This document shows, piece by piece, positions 26,255-33,879 of a stretch of 33,882 nucleotides of DNA. The notes beneath the pieces are model-generated. The model did no database searches. It was given only the letters and a program-made list of their open reading frames with translations, and was not told the origin of the DNA. Positions within the stretch are counted from its first letter, which is position 1, and every line of letters starts with the position of its first letter. The position numbers were made by a program, and so were the translations under genes. The stretch is taken from positions 1 to 33,882 of the forward strand of contig JAPKBR010000036.1 in assembly GCA_028823345.1 (NCBI GenBank), written 5' to 3'. Source of the stretch: Planctomycetota bacterium (GTDB lineage: Bacteria; Planctomycetota; UBA1135; GCA-002686595).

Positions 26255-26622
26255 GGGGGCGAAAGATACCCTCTGCGGGACCCGCACAAGGCGGGCGAGG
26301 ATTTCAGCCTCGCCACAACAGATTTTTGGGCCGCTGGCTGCCCCATGCGTCGCGAGGAGGCGTCGACCGGGGCTGGCTCCAGGGCGGGCATTCCCCGGTC
26401 CCGGGCTGGGGCATGAGGCTTCACCCTCAAGCATGATGCCGGTTTTGGGGCATGCGTAGGCCCGGTTCGGGGGCGTGAGTCCAGCCCGGTGAGCGATATT
26501 GCGGCTCTTCGGATACCTTAGGGGAACCCGGATGGGCTCTCCCCCGTCTCCCTGCAGGGCCTCTCTCCACAGTTGGTGATTGGGGCTACTGCATTCATCT
26601 TCTCCCCCCCCCCTGATATTCC
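26255..26622. other. divergent intergenic region with palindrome and hairpin (368 nt)
   Basis: The gap between the DUF1080 lipoprotein (minus) and the secreted protease (plus). It holds a near-palindrome TGCGGGACCCGCA (26274-26286), a perfect 7-bp hairpin GGCGAGG/CCTCGCC with a 7-nt loop (26294-26314), two copies of GGGGCATG (near 26409 and 26447), and a 10-C tract (26604-26613) next to the protease start. The palindrome and hairpin sit 20-60 nt upstream of the DUF1080 ATG and could be an operator or leader structure. I see no gene here. Confidence 0.4.
26604..26613 (+). repeat. poly-C tract (10 C) just upstream of protease start
   Basis: Ten consecutive Cs, preceded by TCT, end 9 nt before the ATG of the secreted protease at 26623. 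This is the position normally held by the ribosome binding site. Mononucleotide C tracts of this length are prone to replication slippage. Confidence 0.9.
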
Positions 26623-29397
26623 ATGAAAGACCTTCATCGCACATTCGTCAAAGCTGCCCTTTGCCTTGGCCTCGTGGCCAGCGCCGGCGCTCAAACGTCT
26701 CCTACGAACCACATCGACATGGTCTATTCCCATGATACGGGTTTGGTTCAGAACCTGGGTCAGCGGGCAGATGTGACTGCTTCATTCACCGTGGAAGTTT
26801 CCGGGACCCATTGGCTCCGACTGTACTTTTCCAAGGCCATCTTGCCCCGGGGCACAGAGGTGCGAATCAGTAGCTGGGCCGATGGAGACGTTCAGATTCT
26901 GACGGGCCAGAACATGGCCCAATGGCAGAACACTTCTTGTTACCTCAATGGTGACAAGTTGCAGGTCGAAATTTTTGCAGAGGTGTGGGCCGACCCCGCT
27001 CGTCTTGTGTTGGCTGAAGTAGACGCCGGCCTCGCTCAGCCCCCCGGCTCGATCTGTGGCTCTAGCGACGACCGTGTGGCCTCTTCCGATTCCCGGGCAG
27101 CGCGGATGCTGCCCATCGGTTGCACCGGTTGGTTGTTCGAGGATTGCTCTGGTTGTTTCATGACCGCAGGTCACTGCGGCGGTGGCCTCAGCGTGGCCCA
27201 ATTCAACGTGCCCGCCTCCAGCGCCAGCGGCGCATTGGTCAATCCTCCCGCAAGCGATCAGTACGCGGTGGATGCGGCTTCGATCCAATCCAATGGCGGT
27301 TTGGGTGTCGGCAATGACTGGGCCGTGTTCGGTTGCTTCGACAACGCCACTTCCGGCCTTCAAGCCTCGGCCGTTCAGGGACCGGGCTACACCCTTGCGG
27401 CCTCGATGCCCGTCACTGGGATGGCGACTCGGATTACCGGTTATGGCACCGACGGCGGCAGCGCAAACCAGACTCAACAGACCCACGTGGGCCCTTTGGT
27501 GGACAACAGTGGAACTCAACTCGGCTATGTGACCGATACCACCGGCGGAAACTCCGGGTCTCCTGTGATTCATGAGGCCTCAGGCAACGCCATTGGCATT
27601 CACACCCATGGCGGTTGCAGTGCATCGGGCGGAAACAACTGGGGAACCCAGGTGACTCGCTCTGATATTCAGACGGCGATCGCCAACCCTCAGGGTATCT
27701 GCTCCACGAACTGTGGCGGCGGCGGTGGCGGCGGCGGCGGTTGTACCGCAGACGCGTTTAGCCCCAACCACTCCTGTGGCGCGGCTGCGCCCTTGACTGA
27801 CGGTGTGTATGGGCTTGAAGTATGCAAGACCGAGCCCGATTTCTTCAGCTTCACAGTAGCTGACGGTGCGACTCTTGATGCCTCGGTGTTGCATTCGGTC
27901 ACGGTCGCTGACCTTGACGTGATGCTGTACGAGGCGATCAACTGCAGCGATGATCAAGGCTCGGGTTGCGGCGCGACATTGGCTTGTGGTTTCACCGGCT
28001 CGGACAATGAGACCATTAGCTGGACGAACACAACTGGGGCTGACGTGGACTGCATCGTGCGTGTGCATGTCTGGCCCAGCAGCACTGGCGATGCCAGCCC
28101 TTATGACCTCAACATCACCGGAATTGGCGGTGGCGGTGGCGGCGGCGGTTGTACCGCAGACGCGTTTAGCCCCAACCACTCCTGTGCAGCGGCTGCGACC
28201 GTGAGTGACGGTGCTTATGGGCTTGAGGTTTGCAAGACCGAGCCTGATTTCTTTAGCTTCACGGTGGCCGCTGGCGCAACTCTTGATGCCACGGTGGGGT
28301 ATTTAGTGGCGGACGCTGACATTGACGTGATGCTGTACGAGGCCGTCAACTGCAGCGATGATCAAAGCTCCGGCTGCGCCGCGACCTTGGGTTGTGGTTT
28401 TACCGGCTCGGACGACGAGGTGATTAGCTGGACGAACGCAAGTGCGGTGGATGTGGACTGCATCATGCGCGTGCATGTCTGGCCCAGCAGCGCTGGCGAT
28501 GCCGCCCCCTATGTCCTCAGCATCACCGGGACTGGCCCCGGTGGCGGTGGTGGCGGTGGGTGTACGCCTGATGCATTCAGCCCTAACCACTCCTGCGCGG
28601 CCTCAGCGGTCCTCGTGGACGGCAATTATGCCCTTGAGGTGTGCAAGACTGAACCGGACTTCTTCAGCTTCACAGTTGCCAATGGCGCGACTTGGACTGC
28701 AGATATCCTTCACTCAACTGCGACCGCAGATATCGATGCGATGCTCTACGAGGCGGTCAACTGCGACGACGACCAAAGCTCGGGCTGCAATGCGACGTTG
28801 ACTTGTGGGTTTACCGGCTCGGATGATGAAAACCTGACTTGGACCAACACCAGTGGTGCGGACATGGACTGCATCCTGCGTGTGCATGTTTGGCCTAACA
28901 GTGGGGGAGATGCTGGGCCCTATGACCTGGTCGTGGCTGGCATTGGCGGTGGCGGTAGCCCGATCACATCTTTCTGTGATCCCGCTAGTCCAAACACGAC
29001 GGGTAGCCCCGCCGTCTTGACCGGATCACTAAGTCCGGCTGGCCTCCACATGGAAGTCAATCAAGGTCCCGTGGGACAGTTTGGCTTCTTCCTCCTTTCT
29101 GCAGGATCCCACGCGGGCGTTCCCGTGAGTTCCGGCATCCTTTGCCTCAGCACTCCTATTGGCCGCTACAACGCGGCCGCCGGTGGCGTCAGGAACTCTC
29201 TTGGCCAGTTCCAAGCTGGCGGATTCCTGGTGAACCTGGTTGGTACCTCTGTATCGGGAACAGGCTTCGATGTGCCTTCGCTCTTGCCCAACCCCCCGGG
29301 CGGCACGATTGTTGGCGGGTCCACCTGGATGTTCCAGCTGTGGTTCCGAGACGGAGCCAACTCGAACTTCTCTAATGGCATCGAGGTGACCTTCTAG
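26623..29397 (+). CDS. secreted trypsin-like serine protease with three PPC-like repeats and C-terminal shared domain
   Basis: A 924-residue protein with a signal peptide (residues 1-24, ending AGAQ), a beta-rich pro-domain (about 50-138), and a trypsin-fold protease (about 145-360) with His184 in TAGHC, Asp232 in NDWAVFG and Ser311 in GGNSGSP, all three catalytic residues intact. A Gly9 linker leads into three repeats of 136-137 residues starting at Cys374, Cys510 and Cys647, each with C-T-x-D-A-F-S-P-N-H-S-C, a VCKTEPDFFSF core, DxMLYEAxNC and VHVWP; they resemble pre-peptidase C-terminal (PPC) beta-sandwiches and are joined by Gly-rich linkers. Residues about 784-924 are the Cys-containing domain shared with two other proteins here. 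Function: extracellular proteolysis, with the repeats probably binding surfaces or substrate. A 10-C tract replaces the ribosome site. A 12-bp hairpin follows the stop. Confidence 0.9.
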   Translation: MKDLHRTFVKAALCLGLVASAGAQTSPTNHIDMVYSHDTGLVQNLGQRADVTASFTVEVSGTHWLRLYFSKAILPRGTEVRISSWADGDVQILTGQNMAQWQNTSCYLNGDKLQVEIFAEVWADPARLVLAEVDAGLAQPPGSICGSSDDRVASSDSRAARMLPIGCTGWLFEDCSGCFMTAGHCGGGLSVAQFNVPASSASGALVNPPASDQYAVDAASIQSNGGLGVGNDWAVFGCFDNATSGLQASAVQGPGYTLAASMPVTGMATRITGYGTDGGSANQTQQTHVGPLVDNSGTQLGYVTDTTGGNSGSPVIHEASGNAIGIHTHGGCSASGGNNWGTQVTRSDIQTAIANPQGICSTNCGGGGGGGGGCTADAFSPNHSCGAAAPLTDGVYGLEVCKTEPDFFSFTVADGATLDASVLHSVTVADLDVMLYEAINCSDDQGSGCGATLACGFTGSDNETISWTNTTGADVDCIVRVHVWPSSTGDASPYDLNITGIGGGGGGGGCTADAFSPNHSCAAAATVSDGAYGLEVCKTEPDFFSFTVAAGATLDATVGYLVADADIDVMLYEAVNCSDDQSSGCAATLGCGFTGSDDEVISWTNASAVDVDCIMRVHVWPSSAGDAAPYVLSITGTGPGGGGGGGCTPDAFSPNHSCAASAVLVDGNYALEVCKTEPDFFSFTVANGATWTADILHSTATADIDAMLYEAVNCDDDQSSGCNATLTCGFTGSDDENLTWTNTSGADMDCILRVHVWPNSGGDAGPYDLVVAGIGGGGSPITSFCDPASPNTTGSPAVLTGSLSPAGLHMEVNQGPVGQFGFFLLSAGSHAGVPVSSGILCLSTPIGRYNAAAGGVRNSLGQFQAGGFLVNLVGTSVSGTGFDVPSLLPNPPGGTIVGGSTWMFQLWFRDGANSNFSNGIEVTF
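27715..28971 (+). repeat. three tandem ~410-bp coding repeats with Gly-codon linkers
   Basis: Units start at 27742, 28150 and 28561 (spacing 408 and 411 bp). Each unit encodes a 136-137-residue PPC-like domain and is preceded by a run of GGC/GGT glycine codons. The first 37 nt of units 1 and 2 are identical, while unit 3 differs at several synonymous sites, so units 1 and 2 arose or were homogenised most recently. Confidence 0.92.
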
Positions 29398-29419
29398 GCT
29401 CACCTTCGGCCTCATTTAT

Positions 29420-29458
29420 TCTGTGGCCCCGGCGGTGTTTCACTGGCGGGGCCACAGA
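29420..29458 (+). terminator. 12-bp perfect hairpin after the protease gene
   Basis: Perfect inverted repeat TCTGTGGCCCCG / CGGGGCCACAGA with a 15-nt loop, 22 nt after the protease stop. It is followed by TTAAATG rather than a long T run, so it is either a weakly U-tailed intrinsic terminator or an mRNA 3'-stabilising hairpin. Confidence 0.7.
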
Positions 29459-29596
29459 TTAAATGAACAGGCTTGCTGCCTTGTTTTAAATCACCCTTGA
29501 CCCGCTGTGCTCCCTCCTAGGGGCCGGGCTCATCGGGCTACAGGGAATAGACACCTGATAAGCGACACGATTCACTCAGCTTCAAAATAAATCCAA

Positions 29597-30643
29597 ATGC
29601 AAACCCTTCAAGCCACCATTCTGACGTCAGTTCTCATGGCCTCGGCCTCTGCCCAGAGCCTTGGTGCAAAGTACTATTGCCCAGCGGCTGACAATTCCAC
29701 TGGAAGCCCCGCGGTTATCTCCGCTACTGGCAGTGACGTTGTTGGCGGAAATGCTCTCAATTTACTGGCCAGCGGCATGCCCAATAATCAATTTGGATTC
29801 TTCCTTGTGGGGCCTGGCACGGGTTTGGTCGTCAACCCTGGCGGCTCCCAGGGCACCATCTGTATTGGGGGCGGTCTGGGTCGATTTAACGGTCAAGTCA
29901 TGAACAGCGGCAGCTCGGGCACTATCTCAGCTGTGGTAGATACCTTGGCCTTGCCGGTCAACCCGTTGACCGCGATTGCTGGGGGTGAGACCTGGCACTT
30001 TCAGGCCTGGTACCGGGACCTCAATCCGGGCAGCGCGTCTAACTTCACCGATGCAATTGCGATCGGGTTCCGTGATGTGGGGATTACAGCGGACTGCTCG
30101 GCCAACTTGACCAGTGGCAGTGCGCCCTTGACTGTTCAGTTTTCTCAGGCAGCCGTGGGAGCCAGTGGTTTTGCCTGGGACTTTGGCGATGGGGGAAACA
30201 GCACCGCTGGAAATCCGAGCCACACATTCAGCGCGCCGGGTACGTATCTCGTTGAATTGGTGACCACCGGTTCCGCTGGATCTGCGGCAGACTTGCTGGT
30301 GATCGAAGTGACTTCTGGTCCTCCTACCTTTTCTCCCGTTTGGGCGGCATTCAATGTGGTCGACCCCAACGTCGGCTTGTCTTGCCTGGGTTGTCATGGG
30401 GTTGGTGGTTTCGCGAACCTTGACATGTCCACCGAAGCTGGTGCCTATGCTGCCTTGGTGGGCACGACTGCGAACTGCGGAAACGGCAACATTCTCGTGA
30501 TCCCGGGGGATGCCAATGGCAGCTTGCTCTATCAGAAGTTGGCGAACACCCAGACCTGCGGACAATCCATGCCCTTTGGGTCGCCCTACGCGGGTGATCT
30601 AGCATTGATCTACGACTGGATTCAAGCTGGAGCTCAGCAGTAA
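29597..30643 (+). CDS. secreted protein: shared domain + PKD domain + c-type cytochrome
   Basis: A 348-residue protein with a signal peptide (residues 1-20, ending ASAQ). Residues 25-158 are the Cys-containing shared domain (YYC, NSTG, NQFGFFL, PGGSQG, ICIGG, GRF, GETWHF, WYRD, SNF). Residues about 163-245 form a PKD domain (APLTVQFS, WDFGDGG, HTFSAPGTYLVEL). Residues about 255-348 form a planctomycete-type cytochrome with heme site CLGCH (263-267) and a likely Met325 ligand in QSMPFG; Cys294 and Cys321 may form a disulfide. The likely role is an extracellular or periplasmic electron-carrying or surface protein (inference). It follows the protease, separated by a hairpin, and ends at a T-tailed terminator. 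The upstream leader is A-rich (AAAATAAAT) with no ribosome site. Confidence 0.85.
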   Translation: MQTLQATILTSVLMASASAQSLGAKYYCPAADNSTGSPAVISATGSDVVGGNALNLLASGMPNNQFGFFLVGPGTGLVVNPGGSQGTICIGGGLGRFNGQVMNSGSSGTISAVVDTLALPVNPLTAIAGGETWHFQAWYRDLNPGSASNFTDAIAIGFRDVGITADCSANLTSGSAPLTVQFSQAAVGASGFAWDFGDGGNSTAGNPSHTFSAPGTYLVELVTTGSAGSAADLLVIEVTSGPPTFSPVWAAFNVVDPNVGLSCLGCHGVGGFANLDMSTEAGAYAALVGTTANCGNGNILVIPGDANGSLLYQKLANTQTCGQSMPFGSPYAGDLALIYDWIQAGAQQ

Positions 30644-30668
30644 GGCCCGAGCATCACGATGAACAGAG

Positions 30669-30698
30669 AGAGCAGGGCCTTGGTCCTGCTCTTTTTTT
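30669..30698 (+). terminator. Rho-independent terminator
   Basis: Stem AGAGCAGG / CCTGCTCT (8 bp) with an 8-nt loop, directly followed by seven Ts, 25 nt downstream of the shared-domain/PKD/cytochrome gene's stop. Classic intrinsic terminator form. Confidence 0.88.
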
Positions 30699-30814
30699 GC
30701 GTGGTATGGTTCCCATGGGCGCCGGGGGCGCGATCCGGGAGAAGGTTCTCGCTTGAGCGGTAGGAATAGGAAATGTTTCTCCCCTCGTGACCTCATCGTC
30801 GCCATGCTGGGCAG

Positions 30815-31933
30815 ATGAAATATCCTTTTAGGGCGCTCTTTTTTGGACTCTCTTTGTTCCTTGCAGCCTTTGTCCCGGCTCAGGTGCAGGAAGTTGACGA
30901 TTCCGTGCATTGGGTTGCACTGCATGATTTGAGGGTAGAGGGCCAAGGTTGGAGCGATCTCGAATCTCCATTTGACAGGCTTCCTTTACGAGCGAAGGGT
31001 ACCGTGAGCGATGTGGTCTGGCGGCTTTCCCAAGACTCGGCCGGTATCTGTGCGCGGTTCACGACCGATGCCACCAAGATCCTCTGCCGTTGGGGTTTAC
31101 GGTCTAGCAAGTTAGCCATGGCGCATATGCCGGCCACTGGAGTGAGCGGGGTTGATCTGTTCGTGCGTGATGGCGAGGGGGCATGGCGCTGGCTCGCGTG
31201 CCCGCGTCCCGACAAGCAGGAAATGAACGTCGTCTTGATTGCCGGAATGGATCCAGGGGAACGTGAATACCTCCTGTACATGCCCCTCTACAACGGAGTC
31301 AGTCACTGCGAGGTCGGTGTGCCCAAGGGGTGCAGCTTGAAGCCCGCCGCGGAACGCATGAAGGGACATCGGCGCCCGATTTTGTTCTATGGCACATCGA
31401 TCACCCATGGGGCTTGCGCTTCGAGGCCGGGGACTTGTCACACCGCCCTTCTCGGCCGTCGGTTCGACCGCCCTGTGATCAATCTTGGGTTTTCGGGGAA
31501 TGGAAAAATGGAGACCACTGTGGGCCAGTTCTTGTGCGAGCTGGATCCGGCGGTGTTCGTGATCGACTGCCTGCCCAACATGAACGGAAAAATGGTGGCC
31601 GAGCGGATTGAGCCCTTGGTCAAGCAGCTGCGGGCCTCCCACCCTAGAACCCCGATCCTCTTGGTGGAGGACCGCACCTATGGGAACGCTTTTCTGCTGC
31701 CCAGCAAACGCGCTCACCAGGCGGCCAACCGCAAAGCCCTGACAGACGGGCTGGAGCGATTGCGCAAGCAGAGGGTGAGGGGGCTGACCCTCGTGAAGGG
31801 CGCGAGCCTATTGTCCGATGGGGACACGGTGGATGGCTCTCATCCTTCTGACTTGGGCTTTTTTCACCAGGCGGAAGTGTTGGCAGAGGCGCTTGGGCCC
31901 ATCCTGAAGGTCGAGAGATCTCGGCGGCGGTGA
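30815..31933 (+). CDS. secreted SGNH/GDSL-family esterase
   Basis: A 372-residue protein with a signal peptide (residues 1-23, ending VPAQ), an N-terminal beta-sandwich (about 28-180) typical of two-domain planctomycete and Bacteroidetes SGNH esterases, then the SGNH domain (about 187-362). The catalytic blocks are intact: Ser195 in YGTSITHG, Gly in NLGFSGNG, Asn255 in DCLPNMN, and Asp340/His343 in VDGSHPSD. It is probably an acetyl or other carbohydrate ester hydrolase acting outside the cytoplasm. In contrast to the SGNH-like domain of the 3284-7411 protein, all key residues are present. Single gene between a terminator and the DUF4870 gene. Confidence 0.9.
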   Translation: MKYPFRALFFGLSLFLAAFVPAQVQEVDDSVHWVALHDLRVEGQGWSDLESPFDRLPLRAKGTVSDVVWRLSQDSAGICARFTTDATKILCRWGLRSSKLAMAHMPATGVSGVDLFVRDGEGAWRWLACPRPDKQEMNVVLIAGMDPGEREYLLYMPLYNGVSHCEVGVPKGCSLKPAAERMKGHRRPILFYGTSITHGACASRPGTCHTALLGRRFDRPVINLGFSGNGKMETTVGQFLCELDPAVFVIDCLPNMNGKMVAERIEPLVKQLRASHPRTPILLVEDRTYGNAFLLPSKRAHQAANRKALTDGLERLRKQRVRGLTLVKGASLLSDGDTVDGSHPSDLGFFHQAEVLAEALGPILKVERSRRR

Positions 31934-31962
31934 AAGGGGAAAAGAAAAACGCCCAATAAGAA

Positions 31963-31985
31963 CCCTGGGGGTCTACCTTCCAGGG
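31963..31985 (+). terminator. possible hairpin downstream of SGNH esterase
   Basis: Inverted repeat CCCTGG / CCAGGG with an 11-nt loop, 30 nt after the SGNH stop and before the DUF4870 gene. There is no T run, so this is only a weak terminator or attenuator candidate. Confidence 0.3.
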
Positions 31986-32017
31986 CCTAATCCTCCACCC
32001 CAAGCCAGATCTTGAAC

Positions 32018-32374
32018 ATGGAACGAATCGACGAAGCAAATCAAAACAGTGTTGCGCTTGCTCACATCTCTGGCCTTGCCGGATATGTGATCCCATTCGG
32101 AGGTGTTATCGCGCCAATTCTAATGATGATGGGCGCGGAGGATGGATCTCAGGAAGAGCGTGCTGCCAAGCAGGCCCTGGCCCTCAATGTTTTTGTGTTC
32201 ATCATGGGGATCCTGCTTGTCATCAGCGCGTTGACGATCGTCCTGATTCCGGTTGCGATTGTCTGCGGCGCCGTTGTTGGTGTGCTTGGTTTTGGGCTAC
32301 CTATTTACGGGCTCGTGAAAGCGCTGGATGGGGAGTTTTGTCGATTCCCCTTCGTCGGGGCGTTTGCCGAGTAG
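32018..32374 (+). CDS. DUF4870 small membrane protein
   Basis: A 118-residue protein (ATG at 32018; a TTG six nt upstream is the alternative). It has the DUF4870 pattern: ALAHISGLAGYVIPFGGVIAPI (residues 13-34) forming helix 1, a charged EDGSQEERAAKQALALNV segment, then two strongly hydrophobic helices (about 55-73 and 75-97). Family members are small Tic20-like membrane proteins of uncertain function. The next gene (DUF4442) starts 33 nt downstream, so co-transcription is likely. Confidence 0.88.
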   Translation: MERIDEANQNSVALAHISGLAGYVIPFGGVIAPILMMMGAEDGSQEERAAKQALALNVFVFIMGILLVISALTIVLIPVAIVCGAVVGVLGFGLPIYGLVKALDGEFCRFPFVGAFAE

Positions 32375-32407
32375 CACCGCACGCGGCTTGCCGCTAGGCT
32401 AAGGCCC

Positions 32408-32887
32408 ATGAATCCCACACGAATCATGGCGGCCTGGGCTCGCCTTGGGGGGACGGCCCTAGGGCGCCGCATTTTCTCAATTCTACTGGGCTGGGGCGTT
32501 CCCTACTCCGGTTCCATCGGGGCTCGTGTGACCCGGCTTGCTCCGGGGGCGTGCGAATTAGAGCTGCCGGACCGGCGCCGCGTGCACAACCATCTGAACT
32601 CGATCCATGCGATCGCTTTAATCAACTTGGCAGAGTTGGCCAGTGGCCTAGCCATGCTGTCCGGTTTGCCCCCAAGCGCACGGGGCATCGTGACTCACAT
32701 TGAAATGGACTACGAAAAGAAAGCCCGCGGACTGTTGACCGTGCGCAGCACAGCCCGGGCTCCAGGGATCATCGACAAGGACATGGAGCACACTGTCGAG
32801 GCCGAGATCTTTGACTTGTCGGGAGATCGGGTGGCCATCGGCCGCATCATCTGGCGCTTGGGACCCAAGCCGGAGGCTTCCGCATGA
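32408..32887 (+). CDS. DUF4442 hotdog-fold thioesterase-like protein
   Basis: A 159-residue protein of DUF4442 type: the central helix NHLNSIHAIALINLAELASG (residues 60-79) is the hotdog signature, followed by strands ARGIVTHIEMDYEKKARG and AEIFDLSGDRVAIGRIIW. Expected activity is acyl-CoA thioester hydrolysis or acyl binding, though many DUF4442 members are uncharacterised. Its stop overlaps the start of the nitronate-monooxygenase-like gene by 4 nt (ATGA), so the two are translationally coupled and probably act in one pathway. Confidence 0.88.
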   Translation: MNPTRIMAAWARLGGTALGRRIFSILLGWGVPYSGSIGARVTRLAPGACELELPDRRRVHNHLNSIHAIALINLAELASGLAMLSGLPPSARGIVTHIEMDYEKKARGLLTVRSTARAPGIIDKDMEHTVEAEIFDLSGDRVAIGRIIWRLGPKPEASA

Positions 32888-33879
32888 GCGAGCCATCCAC
32901 GGCCCTGACCCGTGATGCCGGCGTGCGCTACCCCCTGATTTGTGGCGCCATGTATCCGTGCTCGAACCCGGAGTTGGTGGCTGCGGTCAGCGAAGCCGGC
33001 GCCCTCGGTGTCATTCAACCCCTGTCCTTTGCCTATGTACATAGCGGCTCCTTCAGTGCTGGGCTCGATCGAGTGCGTGACTTGACTGACAAGCCACTGG
33101 GCTTCAATGCGATCGTCGAAAAGAGCGTCAAGGCCTATGAGAAGCGCATGCGCACTTGGATCGAAGAGGCGCTGGATCGCGATGTTCGCTTTTTCATCAC
33201 GGCCCTCGGCAATCCCGCCTGGGTTTGTGATGTGGTGCACTCGGTCGGGGGCAAGGTCTACCACGATGTGACCGAGCGCCGGTGGGCCGAAAAAGCTCTT
33301 GAGGCGAATGTGGACGGTTTCATCGCAGTCAACAATAGAGCTGGGGGTCACGCGGGTAAGTTGGACCCTGCGGCTGTCTTGGCGGATTTAGGACCTCTCA
33401 ACAAACCAGTGGTCTGCGCTGGTGGAATTGGCGACGAGGCTGGGTTTGTGAAGGCTCTGGAAATGGGCTATGAAGGATGTCAACTGGGCACGCGCTTCAT
33501 CGCCACACCTGAATGCGCCGTGCATGATTCCTATCGCCAGGCGATTGTCAAGGCGGATGAAGAGGACGTAGTTCTGACCGACAAGCTCTCTGGCATTGAC
33601 GTTTCCGTGTTGCGTAATCCTGTTCTGGACAAGGTGGGCTATCGGGCCGGCCCCATCGCGCGCTGGTTACTTCGTGGCCGCAAGACCAAGCACTGGGTGC
33701 GCACCTACTACACCCTGCGCTCGCTGCGCAGCCTGAAACGCTCGAGCACTCAAGGGCTGACCTACCGGGATTCCTACCAAGCAGGCAAGAGTGTCGCCGG
33801 GGTGCACAAGGTCGAACCCGCAGCTGAGATTGTGGACCGTTTCGGTCGGGCGTGGTTGGCGTCATGCGAAAGTCGGTGA
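32884..33879 (+). CDS. nitronate monooxygenase/FabK-like FMN oxidoreductase
   Basis: A 331-residue TIM-barrel FMN protein, complete just before the window ends. Motifs: RYPLICGAMYPCSNPELVAAVSEAGALGVI in the first strands (residues 15-44), NRAGGHAG (151-158) with the catalytic-type His156, GGIGD (180-184) for phosphate binding, and LGTRFIATPEC (201-211). All are standard for the nitronate monooxygenase/2-nitropropane dioxygenase family, which also includes FabK enoyl-ACP reductases. Coupling to a DUF4442 thioesterase-like gene favours an acyl-chain substrate over a nitronate (inference). The C-terminal Arg/Lys-rich helix (about 255-285) is longer than in small NMOs. Confidence 0.9.
   Translation: MSEPSTALTRDAGVRYPLICGAMYPCSNPELVAAVSEAGALGVIQPLSFAYVHSGSFSAGLDRVRDLTDKPLGFNAIVEKSVKAYEKRMRTWIEEALDRDVRFFITALGNPAWVCDVVHSVGGKVYHDVTERRWAEKALEANVDGFIAVNNRAGGHAGKLDPAAVLADLGPLNKPVVCAGGIGDEAGFVKALEMGYEGCQLGTRFIATPECAVHDSYRQAIVKADEEDVVLTDKLSGIDVSVLRNPVLDKVGYRAGPIARWLLRGRKTKHWVRTYYTLRSLRSLKRSSTQGLTYRDSYQAGKSVAGVHKVEPAAEIVDRFGRAWLASCESR

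Noticed and set aside
26255..26644. N-terminal extension of the DUF1080 gene to 26644
   Set aside because: The extra 130 residues are Pro/Arg/Cys-rich without domain features. The internal ATG at 26254 gives a clean lipoprotein signal.
27715..28971. CRISPR-like or satellite array suggested by regular repeats
   Set aside because: The repeats are about 410 bp, in frame, and encode protein domains; there are no short repeat-spacer units.
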